This document shows, piece by piece, positions 8,858-17,742 of a DNA stretch of 64,000 nucleotides (the first letter of the stretch is position 1; the number at the start of each line of letters is the position of its first letter). Source of the DNA: Methylocystis sp. IM3 (GTDB lineage Bacteria; Pseudomonadota; Alphaproteobacteria; Rhizobiales; Beijerinckiaceae). The stretch spans positions 280,939 to 344,938 of the forward strand of contig NZ_JBBPBZ010000004.1 in the NCBI RefSeq assembly GCF_038070105.1. Reading direction: 5' to 3'. A model generated the notes under the pieces. The model had not been told where the DNA came from and ran no database searches. It was given only the letters and a program-made list of their open reading frames with translations. Both the position numbers and the translations under genes were made by a program.

Positions 8858-10594
8858 CTATCTTGCGTTTTCTTGAGAATACGGAGACGAGAATGTAGTT
8901 TCATTGATAAGAGCTCGCGCAGTTATTTCGTTGGGGACGAACGTTGCAATTGTGCCCCGTAAACCATTGGCTAAAAGTGTCTGTTGTACGTGAGCGTTTG
9001 CGCCTGCAATTAATATTTGCTTTCCAGCAGCGCTGGCGCTACGCGAAAACGAAATAAACGCTTCGGCCGCAGATCCATCCACTAGTGGAACTCTGCTAAA
9101 GTCCAAGATGAAAACGCTTGGCTCCGGGTCTATCGCTTCCAGAACGTTAAGAATTGTGGAACTAACCCCAAAAAAAAGTGGTCCACGAATCCGATAAACC
9201 AGAGCGCCATCATGGTCACAAAGCCCATTAATATGATGATTTCCATCCTCATCGACTTCGTCATGCGCGCCACTCAGGTTTTCGTTGACTTGTTCTTCCA
9301 CGAATTTCGCCATCCGATGCATAAAGATCAAGGATCCAAAAGAGACACCGACCGCGATTCCCTCGGTAGCGTCACGAAGGGCTGTAATCAGAAATGTAGT
9401 CACCAAGACGATCGCTTCGTACCGATCGCTTCTCAGAATCATCAAAATCGCGGCGCGGTCAATCATGTCCCAGCCGACCAGAACAAGGACCGCGGACAAA
9501 GTCGCGAGCGGAATGTGAAATGCTATTGGCGCGGCCAGAAGCACAACCCCTCCCAAAAGTAAAGCCGAAAGAACGCCCGCGATTGGGCTGCGCGCGCCAG
9601 CACGGATATTTGTCGCCGTTCGAGTCAGCGCGCCGGCGCAGCAAATACCACCGAACATGCCAGTAAGGATATTAGCATAGCCCTGCGCGACCAACTCACA
9701 ATTGGAGTTGTGGCGAGACCCCGTCATTCCATCTGCAATCACTGCTGAGAGCAATGACTCGATTGCGCAAAGAATTGCAATGACAATTGCCGTCGGCACA
9801 ACATCGAAGGCATCAGCAAACGCTAGATGGGGAAGAAACGCATCAGGAGCGAGACCCGGGAAGCTACCGAATTTGGAGCCGACTGTGTCCACTGGCAGGT
9901 CAAACGCCGCCGACGCAAAGGTCCCAAACACGATTGTTGCCAACATACTCGGAAAACGAGGTCGACGTTGACGCTGGTAAATGAGATAGGCCAGTGAGCC
10001 CGCCGAAAGCAGTGCGGTCCAATTACGCATTGCCCCAAGCGAACTCCAGATGGCCGCCAGTTTGGGAACCAAACTAGCGGGCTCGTGAGGCAGGTCTACG
10101 CCTAGCAATCCCTTCAGCTGGCTTGCGAGAAGGTTAACGGCGACTCCCGCGCTAAACCCAATCGGAACGGCATGTGGTATGTATTTAACGTAAGACCCTA
10201 CCCTCATATAGCCCAGCAAAAGCAACATTAATCCGGAGAGTATCGTCGCCGCAAAAAGTCCCTGTAAGCCATGACGCTCTATCGTCGCGCTGATAAGGGA
10301 AACGAAGGCCGCGGCGGGTCCTCCTATCTGGAAGCTGCTTCCTCCGAGTACCGAAACCACCCCACCTCCTATTACTGCACATAATAGTCCCGCTATAGGA
10401 GGAGCTCCAGACGCCACGGCAAGGGCCATTGATAGTGGAAGGCCAACAACAGCGACGGTTGCGCTCGCGATCGTATCAGCTTTTAGATCTTCGAAGGCGT
10501 AGCCTCGTCTCAGCCTTTTGTAGAGCTGAGGAATAAACTCCTTAGAAAATCGTAGTTGAAAGTTAAGGCGATCTGCGGGTGCAACTTCGGTCAT
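8858..10594 (-). CDS. SulP-family anion transporter with C-terminal STAS domain
   Basis: 578 residues. The N-terminal 400 residues hold the hydrophobic segments of a SulP permease, starting after RGYAFEDLKADTIASATVAVVGLPLSMA and including the family motif QIGGPAAAF (near 90-100). The C-terminal 120 residues form a STAS domain (FILDFSRVPLVDGSAAEAF) with the loop serine in place. SulP proteins move sulfate, bicarbonate or other anions across the inner membrane; the substrate cannot be read from sequence. It is transcribed away from the STAS/RsbW/phosphatase genes downstream, with remnant DNA between, so a functional link is only suggested by proximity. Weak AAGAGA precedes the ATG. Confidence 0.9.
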   Translation of the reverse strand: MTEVAPADRLNFQLRFSKEFIPQLYKRLRRGYAFEDLKADTIASATVAVVGLPLSMALAVASGAPPIAGLLCAVIGGGVVSVLGGSSFQIGGPAAAFVSLISATIERHGLQGLFAATILSGLMLLLLGYMRVGSYVKYIPHAVPIGFSAGVAVNLLASQLKGLLGVDLPHEPASLVPKLAAIWSSLGAMRNWTALLSAGSLAYLIYQRQRRPRFPSMLATIVFGTFASAAFDLPVDTVGSKFGSFPGLAPDAFLPHLAFADAFDVVPTAIVIAILCAIESLLSAVIADGMTGSRHNSNCELVAQGYANILTGMFGGICCAGALTRTATNIRAGARSPIAGVLSALLLGGVVLLAAPIAFHIPLATLSAVLVLVGWDMIDRAAILMILRSDRYEAIVLVTTFLITALRDATEGIAVGVSFGSLIFMHRMAKFVEEQVNENLSGAHDEVDEDGNHHINGLCDHDGALVYRIRGPLFFGVSSTILNVLEAIDPEPSVFILDFSRVPLVDGSAAEAFISFSRSASAAGKQILIAGANAHVQQTLLANGLRGTIATFVPNEITARALINETTFSSPYSQENAR

Positions 10595-10837
10595 TCTCTT
10601 AGCTATCCTACTCGCGCATTTATTTCATTTTTCGACGGCTTCGACTCCAGACGTGGGAGGGTTTCGAAGATTGTTATGACTCATTATTTGCATGTTTACA
10701 CTACTGCTCCTTCGGGTTGAGCCTGTTAGGCTTTACGTTTATCTATGCCGTTCTAACCGTCGGAGTCTTAGAGGACTTTGCAAATGTGTGCCTTCCCTTA
10801 TGTTCGAGCGGACGCCTCAGTCGCGTCTAGTTCTTGC
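10595..10837. promoter_or_regulatory. Upstream region of the SulP gene
   Basis: AT-richer, gene-free DNA upstream of the minus-strand SulP start; likely holds its promoter, but I cannot assign -35/-10 boxes with confidence. Confidence 0.3.
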
Positions 10838-11018
10838 AGCGGTTTTCGAGGTCAGCCGTGGTGCGTAATATGCCATATTTTCGTCTCCTTTGAACACACC
10901 AGGAATACTGTTGCTTGTGCGGGATTGCATTTTACCGATCGTCTCGACTAATGTGTTGGGACACTTCCACATACCAGATCAAGCTCCGCAAATTGAAGTT
11001 GAATTAGCGTCGGTTCAT
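10838..11018 (-). pseudogene. Decayed relative of the small protein gene at 45032-45313
   Basis: On the minus strand an ATG at 11018 is followed by AACCGACGC and then an immediate TAA. Beyond it the DNA still aligns with the intact gene at 45313-45032: shared stretches include the start region, a block around tatgtggaagt and a block around ATGGCATATTACGCAC. Frameshifts and stops make it non-coding. It shows that the 10.8-11.4 kb and 45.0-46.2 kb regions share ancestry. Confidence 0.55.
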
Positions 11019-11337
11019 TCTGCCTTTTATTGGCAGACGGTTGTCTCTTGGTGAGCTGATTACGCGCGATCCGTCTCCATATAGTCGAGATCGGCCAGAG
11101 TTCCCTTCGAAGACTTGGCCATGAGGCAACCGACGAATGTAGTTGCGCTCATCCGTTTATCTTGGCGCATTTCAGAGGTGAGATATCTCCGCAGTATACT
11201 TCATTCGAAGGACGGGAGAGCCTTTGGTTCGCCGACCAAGGCTCCATAACAAAAACTGATCGCGCCGCGAACCTAGAGTAGATGCGCGAATTAGAGTCAT
11301 ACCCCTCCCTCCGTTTCCTAGGTCAATAGGCTGGCAG
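11019..11337. other. Region without a supportable gene
   Basis: Short open frames only; no recognised motif. It leads into the repeated operator-like module at 11338. Confidence 0.35.
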
Positions 11338-11404
11338 CTATGTCGTCTCACGACCGACAGGATATCGCCACCCGACATAAACGAGATGCGGTTTTTTGTC
11401 GCAC
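11338..11404 (+). promoter_or_regulatory. Operator-like repeat module, copy A
   Basis: Contains CTATGTCGTCTCACGACC (11338-11355), a dyad TCGT-NN-CACGA, followed 31 bases later by GATGCGGTTTTTTGTCGCA. The same two parts in the same order occur at 46119 (plus strand) and 49458 down to 49410 (minus strand), and the dyad alone at 39218-39235. Confidence 0.5.
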
Positions 11405-11609
11405 CGGGGAAAGGTCTCGTTGTTGTAGTTATGTAACTGCCTGGGTTGGACGGTCGTCCAGTGGGAGCAGCGGCAACAGACCACCGTCGAGTGACGGGCC
11501 GAAAAATTCGGTACTAGTGAAGAGTCTGGCCGAACGCACGGTGCAAAAAGCCGGGCGGTCAAAAAAAGGCCACAAGGGCGAAACGCTTCGGTAGAGCGCC
11601 GCGCTCGAC
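11405..11609. other. Gene-free DNA after repeat module A
   Basis: No supported coding potential; nearby open frames lack motifs. Confidence 0.3.
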
Positions 11610-11920
11610 GAGTTTGTCGATGATCATCCAGCGGCCTGCGCGGAATGCGGCGTCGCGGTGAAGCTGGACATGATAAAGGGACAGATCCCTGCCAGGTGTT
11701 CGACCTTCTCGAACCACAACCGCTCGTGTCATCGCGCATCGCGCGCATGAATGTCGCTGCGTCTGTTGCAGCGTGAGGAGGTGGGCGACTTTTCCCGAAG
11801 GTGTCAACGGTCTTCGTCGTCTATCTGTCGAATTACCAGCTGTTGTCCAAAGAACGTCTGGTCAGTCTGATGACGGATCTTTTTGGCGTCAGACTTTACG
11901 CCGCCACCGTCGTCAACATG
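11610..11920 (+). pseudogene. tnpC: IS66-family TnpC fragment of a second type
   Basis: Pieces in different plus-strand frames read QVFDLLEPQPLV, then FPEGVN, then FVVYLSNYQLLSKERLVSLMTDLFGVRLYAAT. These match the region between zinc-binding motif and core in the IS66 subgroup whose TnpC is preceded by a DUF6444-type segment. Frameshifts separate the pieces and the gene is cut at 11920 by the end of another IS66 element. Confidence 0.65.
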
Positions 11921-11998
11921 GTAAGCGCTGTGACGGCCCCACCTTCAAACGGGAGATGAAAGCGGCGAGTCTGATTTCCTGATTTGGAGATAAGGCTC

Positions 11999-12430
11999 GT
12001 GTCTAGACTTGATCCTTCGATTGAGCCGAACGGCACCGGGTTGCGGCGCATCGAGGTAAACACAAGAGCTGGCGGTCGTCGCCGGTGGTCTGAGGCGGAG
12101 AAGGCGCTGGAGGTCGAAGAGTCGCTGGCTCCCGACGCGGTCGTCTCGCAGGTCGCGCGTCGACATGGCGCGACGCCGCAGCAACTCTTCACCTGGCGAA
12201 GGGAGGCGCGTCGGAGGGCGGAGGTGGAGGGCGCTCCGCCATTTGTTCCGGCAATTTCGGAGAACGGCGCCGCTGTGCGCAGACTGGCGCCTGCGCCGAA
12301 GTCGGCGCCCGCGGCTCCCGTCGTGGAAATCGAGATGGGCGAGACGCATTTGTGGATCTGGCGCGACGCAGATATCGGCATGGCGACGGCGATCCTGCGC
12401 GCGCTCCGAACTGTCCCGGGCGCCAAGTGA
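11999..12430 (+). CDS. tnpA: IS66 accessory protein TnpA
   Basis: From GTG 11999 (GGAGATAAGG upstream) the product has 143 residues: VSRLDPSIEPNG, a basic RRRWSEAEK stretch, and the helix-turn-helix DAVVSQVARRHGATPQQLFTWRR, then a C-terminal domain ending ILRALRTVPGAK. It overlaps tnpB by GTGA. The frame is intact, but the rest of the element is broken, so the protein is unlikely to serve transposition on its own. Confidence 0.8.
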   Translation: MSRLDPSIEPNGTGLRRIEVNTRAGGRRRWSEAEKALEVEESLAPDAVVSQVARRHGATPQQLFTWRREARRRAEVEGAPPFVPAISENGAAVRRLAPAPKSAPAAPVVEIEMGETHLWIWRDADIGMATAILRALRTVPGAK

Positions 12431-12730
12431 TCGGCCCGACGGGCGCAGTGCGCGTTATGGTCGCGACGAAGCCCGTAGACTTCCGCAAGGGCGCGGAGGG
12501 TCTCGCAGCGTTGGTGCGTGAGACGATGCATTGTGATCCCTTCGACGGCTCCATCTATGTTTTCCGCGCGAAAAGGACGGACCGCGTCAAACTGGTCTTT
12601 TGGAACGGCACGGGCGTCTCGGAGTGATGCGCCTGTCGGCGGCGCAATTTTCGGCGCTGCTCGAAGGGCTCGATTGGAAGCGTGTGCATGTGAAAGAAAC
12701 GCCGGCGCCAATGCCGCCCGGCTGCTCTCT
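12427..12730 (+). pseudogene. tnpB: IS66 TnpB, internally deleted
   Basis: Starts VIGPTGAVRVMVATKPVDFRKG and keeps FRAKRTDRVKLVFWNGTG, then stops at 12625-12627. The next frame resumes with MRLSAAQFSALLEGLDWKRVH. The missing middle (YKRLE...W/F.WP) shows a deletion with frameshift at about 12620. Confidence 0.8.
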
Positions 12731-12742
12731 GCATAGTGAATC

Positions 12743-13000
12743 ATGCCCCCAAAGTCCGTCGCGACGCGCCGGAAAATGTGCTCTGCTTGGCTTATGCCGC
12801 AGGCGATTGAAGCGCTCCCCGACGATCCCAACGAACTGAAGGCGATGCTCCTCGCCGAGCGGGCACGCAACGAGCGCCTCGTTCAGATCATCAAGGAAAT
12901 GCAGCGCCATCGCTTCGGTGGTCGTGCCGAGACGCTCCCCGAAGACCAATTAATCAAATTGGACTTGGTCATCGCGACGTTAGGCCGAAGGCGCCCGACA
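12743..13000 (+). pseudogene. tnpC: IS66 TnpC, N-terminal fragment
   Basis: After IEALPDDPNELKAMLLAERARNERL and MQRHRFGGRAETLPEDQL, the N-terminal coiled-coil region of IS66 TnpC, similarity ends near 12990. The frame runs on to 13165 without family motifs. Confidence 0.7.
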
Positions 13001-13305
13001 GGAAGCTCTTCAGCCATACCTCAGCAGCAATGGAGTTACACCCCGAGATTACCACGTTTCGCATTTCTCTTGGCGCGGCTTCACAATTTAAACGACCTCG
13101 TGGGTGTCCTCGAACGACGTTCTACCACGAGGGTCCCGCCGTTGATGGAATTATTTGACGCGTAATACCACCGCTTGAGGCGGAGAACGCGTTGAACTCA
13201 TCGGAGCGCCGTACCGACTTGCGCCTTTAGCGTTTCATGAAGGAAAGAGCATTGCCAATGTGTGCCCGGCAGCTATTTTGAGGTACACCGTGGGAGGCTC
13301 GGGGC
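13001..13305. other. Region without a supportable gene
   Basis: Transition from IS66 debris to the rsbV-like gene; probably contains the promoter of the stress module. GGGAGG at 13291-13296 serves the next gene. Confidence 0.3.
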
Positions 13306-13656
13306 GTGGGCGTGACAATGAGTATATTCGCCAAAGAAAATGAGAATGAGGTAGTCCTGAGCTCAAAAAAAGACCGGGTCCATGTTCATAACTCGGGAGA
13401 ACCGACCGAGCATATTTCGGCGCTGTTAGAGACGAGACCACGTGACATCATCATCGACCTGCATCAGCTCGACTTCACAGATAGCCCTAGGTTCGGCAAC
13501 CCGCTCGCTGGGCACAAAAACGTTATCCGGCCCTTTTTCGACTTCGTTCTCAAAGATTTAGAGGCTGGAGTGAAGTCCGTGCTCGAGTTGACCTGGCTTG
13601 ACCGGGCTTTAGACATCAATCCTGATCCTAGCCGACTCTCGAGTGAGAGGGCCTAG
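13306..13656 (+). CDS. STAS-domain anti-anti-sigma factor (RsbV-like)
   Basis: 116 residues from GTG 13306, which has GGGAGG 8 bases upstream; an ATG at 13318 is an alternative. The core reads RDIIIDLHQLDFTDSPRFG, matching the STAS strand-helix with the phosphorylatable serine of DSxG motifs, and VLELTWLDRALDI resembles the C-terminal I-LTGLDR-F-I pattern. The glycine after DS is replaced by Pro-Arg, so the loop is unusual. In partner switching the unphosphorylated STAS protein binds the RsbW-type kinase and frees its target. The rsbW-like gene starts 3 bases after the stop, so the two are co-transcribed. Confidence 0.7.
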   Translation: MGVTMSIFAKENENEVVLSSKKDRVHVHNSGEPTEHISALLETRPRDIIIDLHQLDFTDSPRFGNPLAGHKNVIRPFFDFVLKDLEAGVKSVLELTWLDRALDINPDPSRLSSERA

Positions 13657-13658
13657 GC

Positions 13659-14090
13659 ATGCGTAATTCCCAAGGATCCGAATTGCACTTGGATATCCGA
13701 GTGCCCAATCGAACTAAATATCTGAAGCTCGTTGGCAATATCGCTGAGCTTGTTGCTAGCGAAATCGACATCGCGGCTAGCAAACGTGACGCTCTAGCCT
13801 ATCACCTCAACTTGGTCGTGACCGAAGCAGTGACAAACGCTATTCAATACGGTCGTAAGAGCGCCGCGAAGGCAAAGGTCAGAATATTGCTCTTATATAC
13901 CAACAAGGACCTCTGCGTTCGCGTCTACGATCACGGGACTGGTTTTGATCTCGACTCCGCAGGCCCGCCCGACGATTTGTTGAGCGAACGTGGGCGCGGG
14001 CTTTTCCTCATTCGATGGCCGATGGATAGCATCGAGTATTACAAGACAAAGTCTGGTAATATTCTCGAAATGAAGAAACGGGTGGAGTAA
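13659..14090 (+). CDS. RsbW-like anti-sigma / serine protein kinase
   Basis: 143 residues with the GHKL ATPase boxes of the RsbW/SpoIIAB class: N-box NLVVTEAVTNAIQYG, G1 box VYDHGTGFDLD and G2 box ERGRGLFLIRW. Such kinases phosphorylate their STAS partner and hold a sigma factor or other target. No sigma factor gene lies in the window, so the target is either elsewhere or a protein of this cluster. It is tightly linked to the STAS gene before it, and the phosphatase for the cycle is probably the PP2C protein at 17743. Confidence 0.85.
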   Translation: MRNSQGSELHLDIRVPNRTKYLKLVGNIAELVASEIDIAASKRDALAYHLNLVVTEAVTNAIQYGRKSAAKAKVRILLLYTNKDLCVRVYDHGTGFDLDSAGPPDDLLSERGRGLFLIRWPMDSIEYYKTKSGNILEMKKRVE

Positions 14091-14157
14091 TTTCGTCGCG
14101 CCTCGAACTCGGGGAGCTGCGCTATACGCAAATTCGACGCATCCAAGAAGCCGCAAC

Positions 14158-17100
14158 ATGGATTGGGAGCTTAACCTTCACCAACTAATCAAGCGGGTGA
14201 CGGTGCGTTTAGGCCTACCGGACCCTTCATTCCGCTACGACCGGGGCTTTCCTCTGGAATACAAAACACTTTTCTCGCCACGCCGCGCGATCAGAGACGT
14301 TCTTTATATGGATCGGGTCGTACGAGGCAACGACGATGCGTTTGATTTGCGACCTCCAACGGCTGGCGACCAGCTCGCCTGTCATTACATCGTCTTCTAC
14401 GGCTCTCACCGACGCAATCTAGACGAGGTTCTGCCCCTATTGCGGAATTTGGGATTGCGGGTAGTCGATCAGACGCAGTTCGAAATCGCCCCCGACGTTG
14501 ACACACGATACCTCATACGAAAATTTTCTGTCACGTCTAGCTTTGACGCCGCACAGCGCCTGACGCCTTTCAGATTTAGCCTATTGGAGGCCCTTGATGC
14601 ACTCCTTTCGGGTCAAACCGACGACGACCCCTTGAATGGATTGATTCTCCGATGTGGTCTCGACTGGCGACAAGTCGACCTCCTTCGCGCCTATTGCAAT
14701 TACTACCTGCAGATATCCAAAGGCTATGGACGTCGTCGCGTCCACCGGGCATTACTCACAAATTACGACGCAGCCTTGTTGCTGTACAAATACTTCAACG
14801 CCCGCTTCGCAGTAGACCGGTCTTCTAGCGACGCCCAAGAGCGCCGGGCTGAGAAGCTGGCGCAGCTGCGGATTGATCTAATAGATTCGCTCGAAAAGGT
14901 CGCCGAGCCTAGTGACGACAGGATTTTGCGCGATCTGTTCAATATTATTGACTCCACTTTGCGGACCAACTTCTTTCTCCCGGCTAACAGCGACGAGACT
15001 CGATGCATCGCCCTAAAAATTAGCGGCCTGGGCGTGATAAACATGCCAGCGCCAAAACCTTGGAACGAGATATATATTCACTCACCTTCAATGGAAGGCG
15101 TTTACTTGCGCAGCGCCAGAATCGCGCGAGGCGGCGTACGCTGGTCTAGACTTCGCGATAACTTCAGAGACGAAATACTCAACCTGCTGCGGGCTCAAAT
15201 GGTTAAGAACGCGGTGGTTGTCCCGCAGGGCGCGCAGGGAGGCTTCGTCATCAAAATTCACAGCGAGGATAAGACAGACGCCAAGGAGAAAGCCGGCGAG
15301 GCGTATGAGCTTTTTCTGCGAGGATTGCTTGATTTGATTGACAATACGGGCGAGGAGGTCGGCCCTTCGAAGGGTCTAGTCTGTTATGATGGCCTCGACG
15401 CTTATTTCGTCATAGATGCTGCCTCTGATAGTGACGTGGGAAGACTGTCTGATCGTGCGAATGAGATTGCAGCGAAATACGACTTTTGGCTCGATGATGC
15501 CTTCGTCACTGGGGGGGCATTCGGCTTCGATCACAAATTACTTGGCATCGTGGCGAAAGGGGCGTGGACGTGTGTGAAGAGGCATTTTTACGAATTGGGC
15601 CGCGATATCGATGAACAGATCCTAACAGTCGTCGGCGTCGGGGAAATCGGGAGCGAAGCCTTCGGCGGCGCTATGTTGCAGTCCAGCAACATTAGATTAA
15701 TCGGCGCGTTCAATGCTGACTACATTTTCGTTGACCCAACTCCTGATCGGATAGCCGCTTTTGGGGAACGGAAACGCCTTTTCGACACTCCAGGTTCAAC
15801 CTGGCGCGACTACAACCCGTTTCTCATCTCAGCCGGCGGCGGTGTATTTTCGCGCTCGTCCAAGAATATTATGTTGAGTCTTGAAGCACAGGAATTGCTG
15901 GGCACTCGCAATACTTCACTGGAAGGCGACGAGCTAATTCGGCTGTTGTTAAAGCTGCCCGTCGATCTGTTGTGGATGGGCGGAATTGGCACTTATGTGA
16001 AGGCAAGTTTTGAGGTGAATGAAACCGTGGCCGATCGCGCCAATGACACCGCCCGAGTGAGCGCCCCAGAGATCAAAGCTAAAGTGGTCGGCGAGGCTGC
16101 GAGCCTTGGTTTCACCCAGCGAGCTAGAGTTGAATATGCGCGCAAAGGCGGGCGAATCAACACGGACGCCATTGACCATTCCGGAAGCGTTGATCTTTCA
16201 GACCATGAAGTCAACATCAAGATCCTGATGTTGTCCAGGCCTGACAACGCTCCATTAGGAGCTAATCGGGATGAACGATATCGCATTTTGCGCGAAGTGG
16301 CAGACGAAGTCGGTCAGTTAGTGGTCCATAATAATTACACTCAATGTTTGTGCTTATCTCTGGAGAGGGCCCGTTGTCTGGATAACATCGCCTCTTTCTT
16401 AGACGTTGCGGACTTACTCGAGAACGCCGGCTTTCTAAATCGCTCAGCTGCACCCTTCCCGCTGCGGAAGGAGGCAGCAAGCCGCGAGGCGGGGCTTATG
16501 CGGCCGGAGCTCGCAATATTAATAGCTAACGCGAAGCTAGCAGTGAAACGAATGTTAATCGAAACGTCAAGTGTTCTCGACGAGGATTGGGCGCGTGAGT
16601 TTCTTGCGGGATATTTTCCCGAGCGCCTACGCAGGGATTTTTCTGAGCGCCTGCATGACCACCCACTCGCTCACGAGATTGCGGCCACGGTTATCAGCAA
16701 TAAGATAATCGATCAGGCAGGCGTCGGTTTCCTGATCGGACCTAGCCAATTGGATGCGAGTTCGGTAAGCGAGGCCGTTGGGATTTATATAGCCTTCGAC
16801 AAAATTCTGCAGGGTGACCGGTGGCGCCACGCCCTACACTCACTAGACGGCAATCTGACCACCGAGCGCCAGTATGAACTGCTCTTGCAGCTCGAAGACG
16901 CTTTGGCCTTTCTCTGTCGCTGGACCTGGGAGCATGGGCTACGGCTGACGCCAGACCGCGACGTCCTCAACGAATGGGACGCCGATCTGCGACAATATCT
17001 GAATTACCTCGACCAAAGTCGGGAGTTCGGTCTTCTGGCGTCCGGAGCCCCGGATGTCTCCCGAGTGTTGTTCCTCAATCGTCTCCGCGACTTTCCCGTA

Positions 17101-17493
17101 CTGGTCCACCTGACGAAATGTTCGGGCAGAAACTTCCTGGAGGTCGTGAGAGCGTTCGACAATTTCACCAAGATAATTGGATTAAGGGAAATTGCCGGCC
17201 TTATCGAAGAAGTAAGACCTCGGGACAAATGGGAGAGGCGTCTGCAGAGCGGGCTGGACGATCAGCTTCGCTCCGCCGCTGCTCGATTCGTGGAGGCGCA
17301 GTTGAAATCCGGGTCTCAAGACGCATCGACCTTCTTTGAAACATTCGGTCTCGTCAGCCATCACGTCAAATTTCAGCGACTGCGACAAGAACTTGATGAG
17401 GCATCTCCAGCGACGCTCACGCCATTTGCTGCGTTAGCGTCTCAATTAGACGCATTCGTTGACGCCTGCGCCACCGCGGGCGATCGGAGCTGA
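14158..17493 (+). CDS. NAD-glutamate dehydrogenase family protein, short and with altered active-site motifs
   Basis: 1,111 residues, similar along its length to the core and C-terminal parts of the large (about 1,600-residue) bacterial NAD-dependent glutamate dehydrogenases but lacking about 450 N-terminal residues with the ACT-like domains. Family landmarks are clear: RSARIARGGVRWSRLRDNFRDEILNL in pieces (near 327-350), VVGVGEIGSEAF (near 493), GAFNADYIFVDP, ISAGGGVFSRSSK and GGRINTDAIDHS. Several normally invariant positions differ: the VG(S/A)KGGF lysine is Q360 (PQGAQGGFV), LWNGGIGT reads LWMGGIGT, and GEGGNLG reads GEAASLG. It lies between partner-switch genes. It may be a catalytically impaired regulatory paralogue; that is inference. 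Confidence 0.8.
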   Translation: MDWELNLHQLIKRVTVRLGLPDPSFRYDRGFPLEYKTLFSPRRAIRDVLYMDRVVRGNDDAFDLRPPTAGDQLACHYIVFYGSHRRNLDEVLPLLRNLGLRVVDQTQFEIAPDVDTRYLIRKFSVTSSFDAAQRLTPFRFSLLEALDALLSGQTDDDPLNGLILRCGLDWRQVDLLRAYCNYYLQISKGYGRRRVHRALLTNYDAALLLYKYFNARFAVDRSSSDAQERRAEKLAQLRIDLIDSLEKVAEPSDDRILRDLFNIIDSTLRTNFFLPANSDETRCIALKISGLGVINMPAPKPWNEIYIHSPSMEGVYLRSARIARGGVRWSRLRDNFRDEILNLLRAQMVKNAVVVPQGAQGGFVIKIHSEDKTDAKEKAGEAYELFLRGLLDLIDNTGEEVGPSKGLVCYDGLDAYFVIDAASDSDVGRLSDRANEIAAKYDFWLDDAFVTGGAFGFDHKLLGIVAKGAWTCVKRHFYELGRDIDEQILTVVGVGEIGSEAFGGAMLQSSNIRLIGAFNADYIFVDPTPDRIAAFGERKRLFDTPGSTWRDYNPFLISAGGGVFSRSSKNIMLSLEAQELLGTRNTSLEGDELIRLLLKLPVDLLWMGGIGTYVKASFEVNETVADRANDTARVSAPEIKAKVVGEAASLGFTQRARVEYARKGGRINTDAIDHSGSVDLSDHEVNIKILMLSRPDNAPLGANRDERYRILREVADEVGQLVVHNNYTQCLCLSLERARCLDNIASFLDVADLLENAGFLNRSAAPFPLRKEAASREAGLMRPELAILIANAKLAVKRMLIETSSVLDEDWAREFLAGYFPERLRRDFSERLHDHPLAHEIAATVISNKIIDQAGVGFLIGPSQLDASSVSEAVGIYIAFDKILQGDRWRHALHSLDGNLTTERQYELLLQLEDALAFLCRWTWEHGLRLTPDRDVLNEWDADLRQYLNYLDQSREFGLLASGAPDVSRVLFLNRLRDFPVLVHLTKCSGRNFLEVVRAFDNFTKIIGLREIAGLIEEVRPRDKWERRLQSGLDDQLRSAAARFVEAQLKSGSQDASTFFETFGLVSHHVKFQRLRQELDEASPATLTPFAALASQLDAFVDACATAGDRS

Positions 17494-17555
17494 AGCCACG
17501 CCCGCTCCGTAAAAGTCACAGGGCATCAGGATGCAATATTGTGCTTGGACGAAAC

Positions 17556-17581
17556 TAACGCAACGCAATAACTTTGCGTTA
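17556..17581. promoter_or_regulatory. Inverted repeat between the GDH-like and PP2C genes
   Basis: Perfect 8-bp arms TAACGCAA and TTGCGTTA separated by 10 bases. There is no U-tract, so an operator is more likely than an intrinsic terminator. It lies 160 bp upstream of the phosphatase start. Confidence 0.35.
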
Positions 17582-17742
17582 TAAAAAGAAGGTAGGTGCG
17601 CGGGATTATCACCACGTCCACGAGCTAAAGTATCGGGAAGAACTTTTGCTTCTAAGTGTGTCGCCATAGAGAAGGGTCTCCCTTGCGTGAGTCGAAATAG
17701 GCTACTCGGGACAGCGATTCCTCTTAATCGGAGGTAGGCGAA

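Larger units (their letters stand above)
11921..13000 (+). mobile_element. IS66-family element, degraded, left end present
   Basis: The left end begins GTAAGCGCTGTGACGG, which fits the GTAAGCG-type IS66 terminus and abuts the broken tnpC before it. tnpA is intact, tnpB has an internal deletion, and tnpC stops after about 75 codons of recognisable sequence. No right end is visible. The same family (GTTAGCGCTG end, similar tnpA) appears as a fragment at 28202. Confidence 0.7.

Noticed and set aside
8405..8962. 185-codon plus frame before SulP
   Set aside because: Overlaps the SulP 3' end antisense, has no motif, and its second half is the complement of SulP codons.
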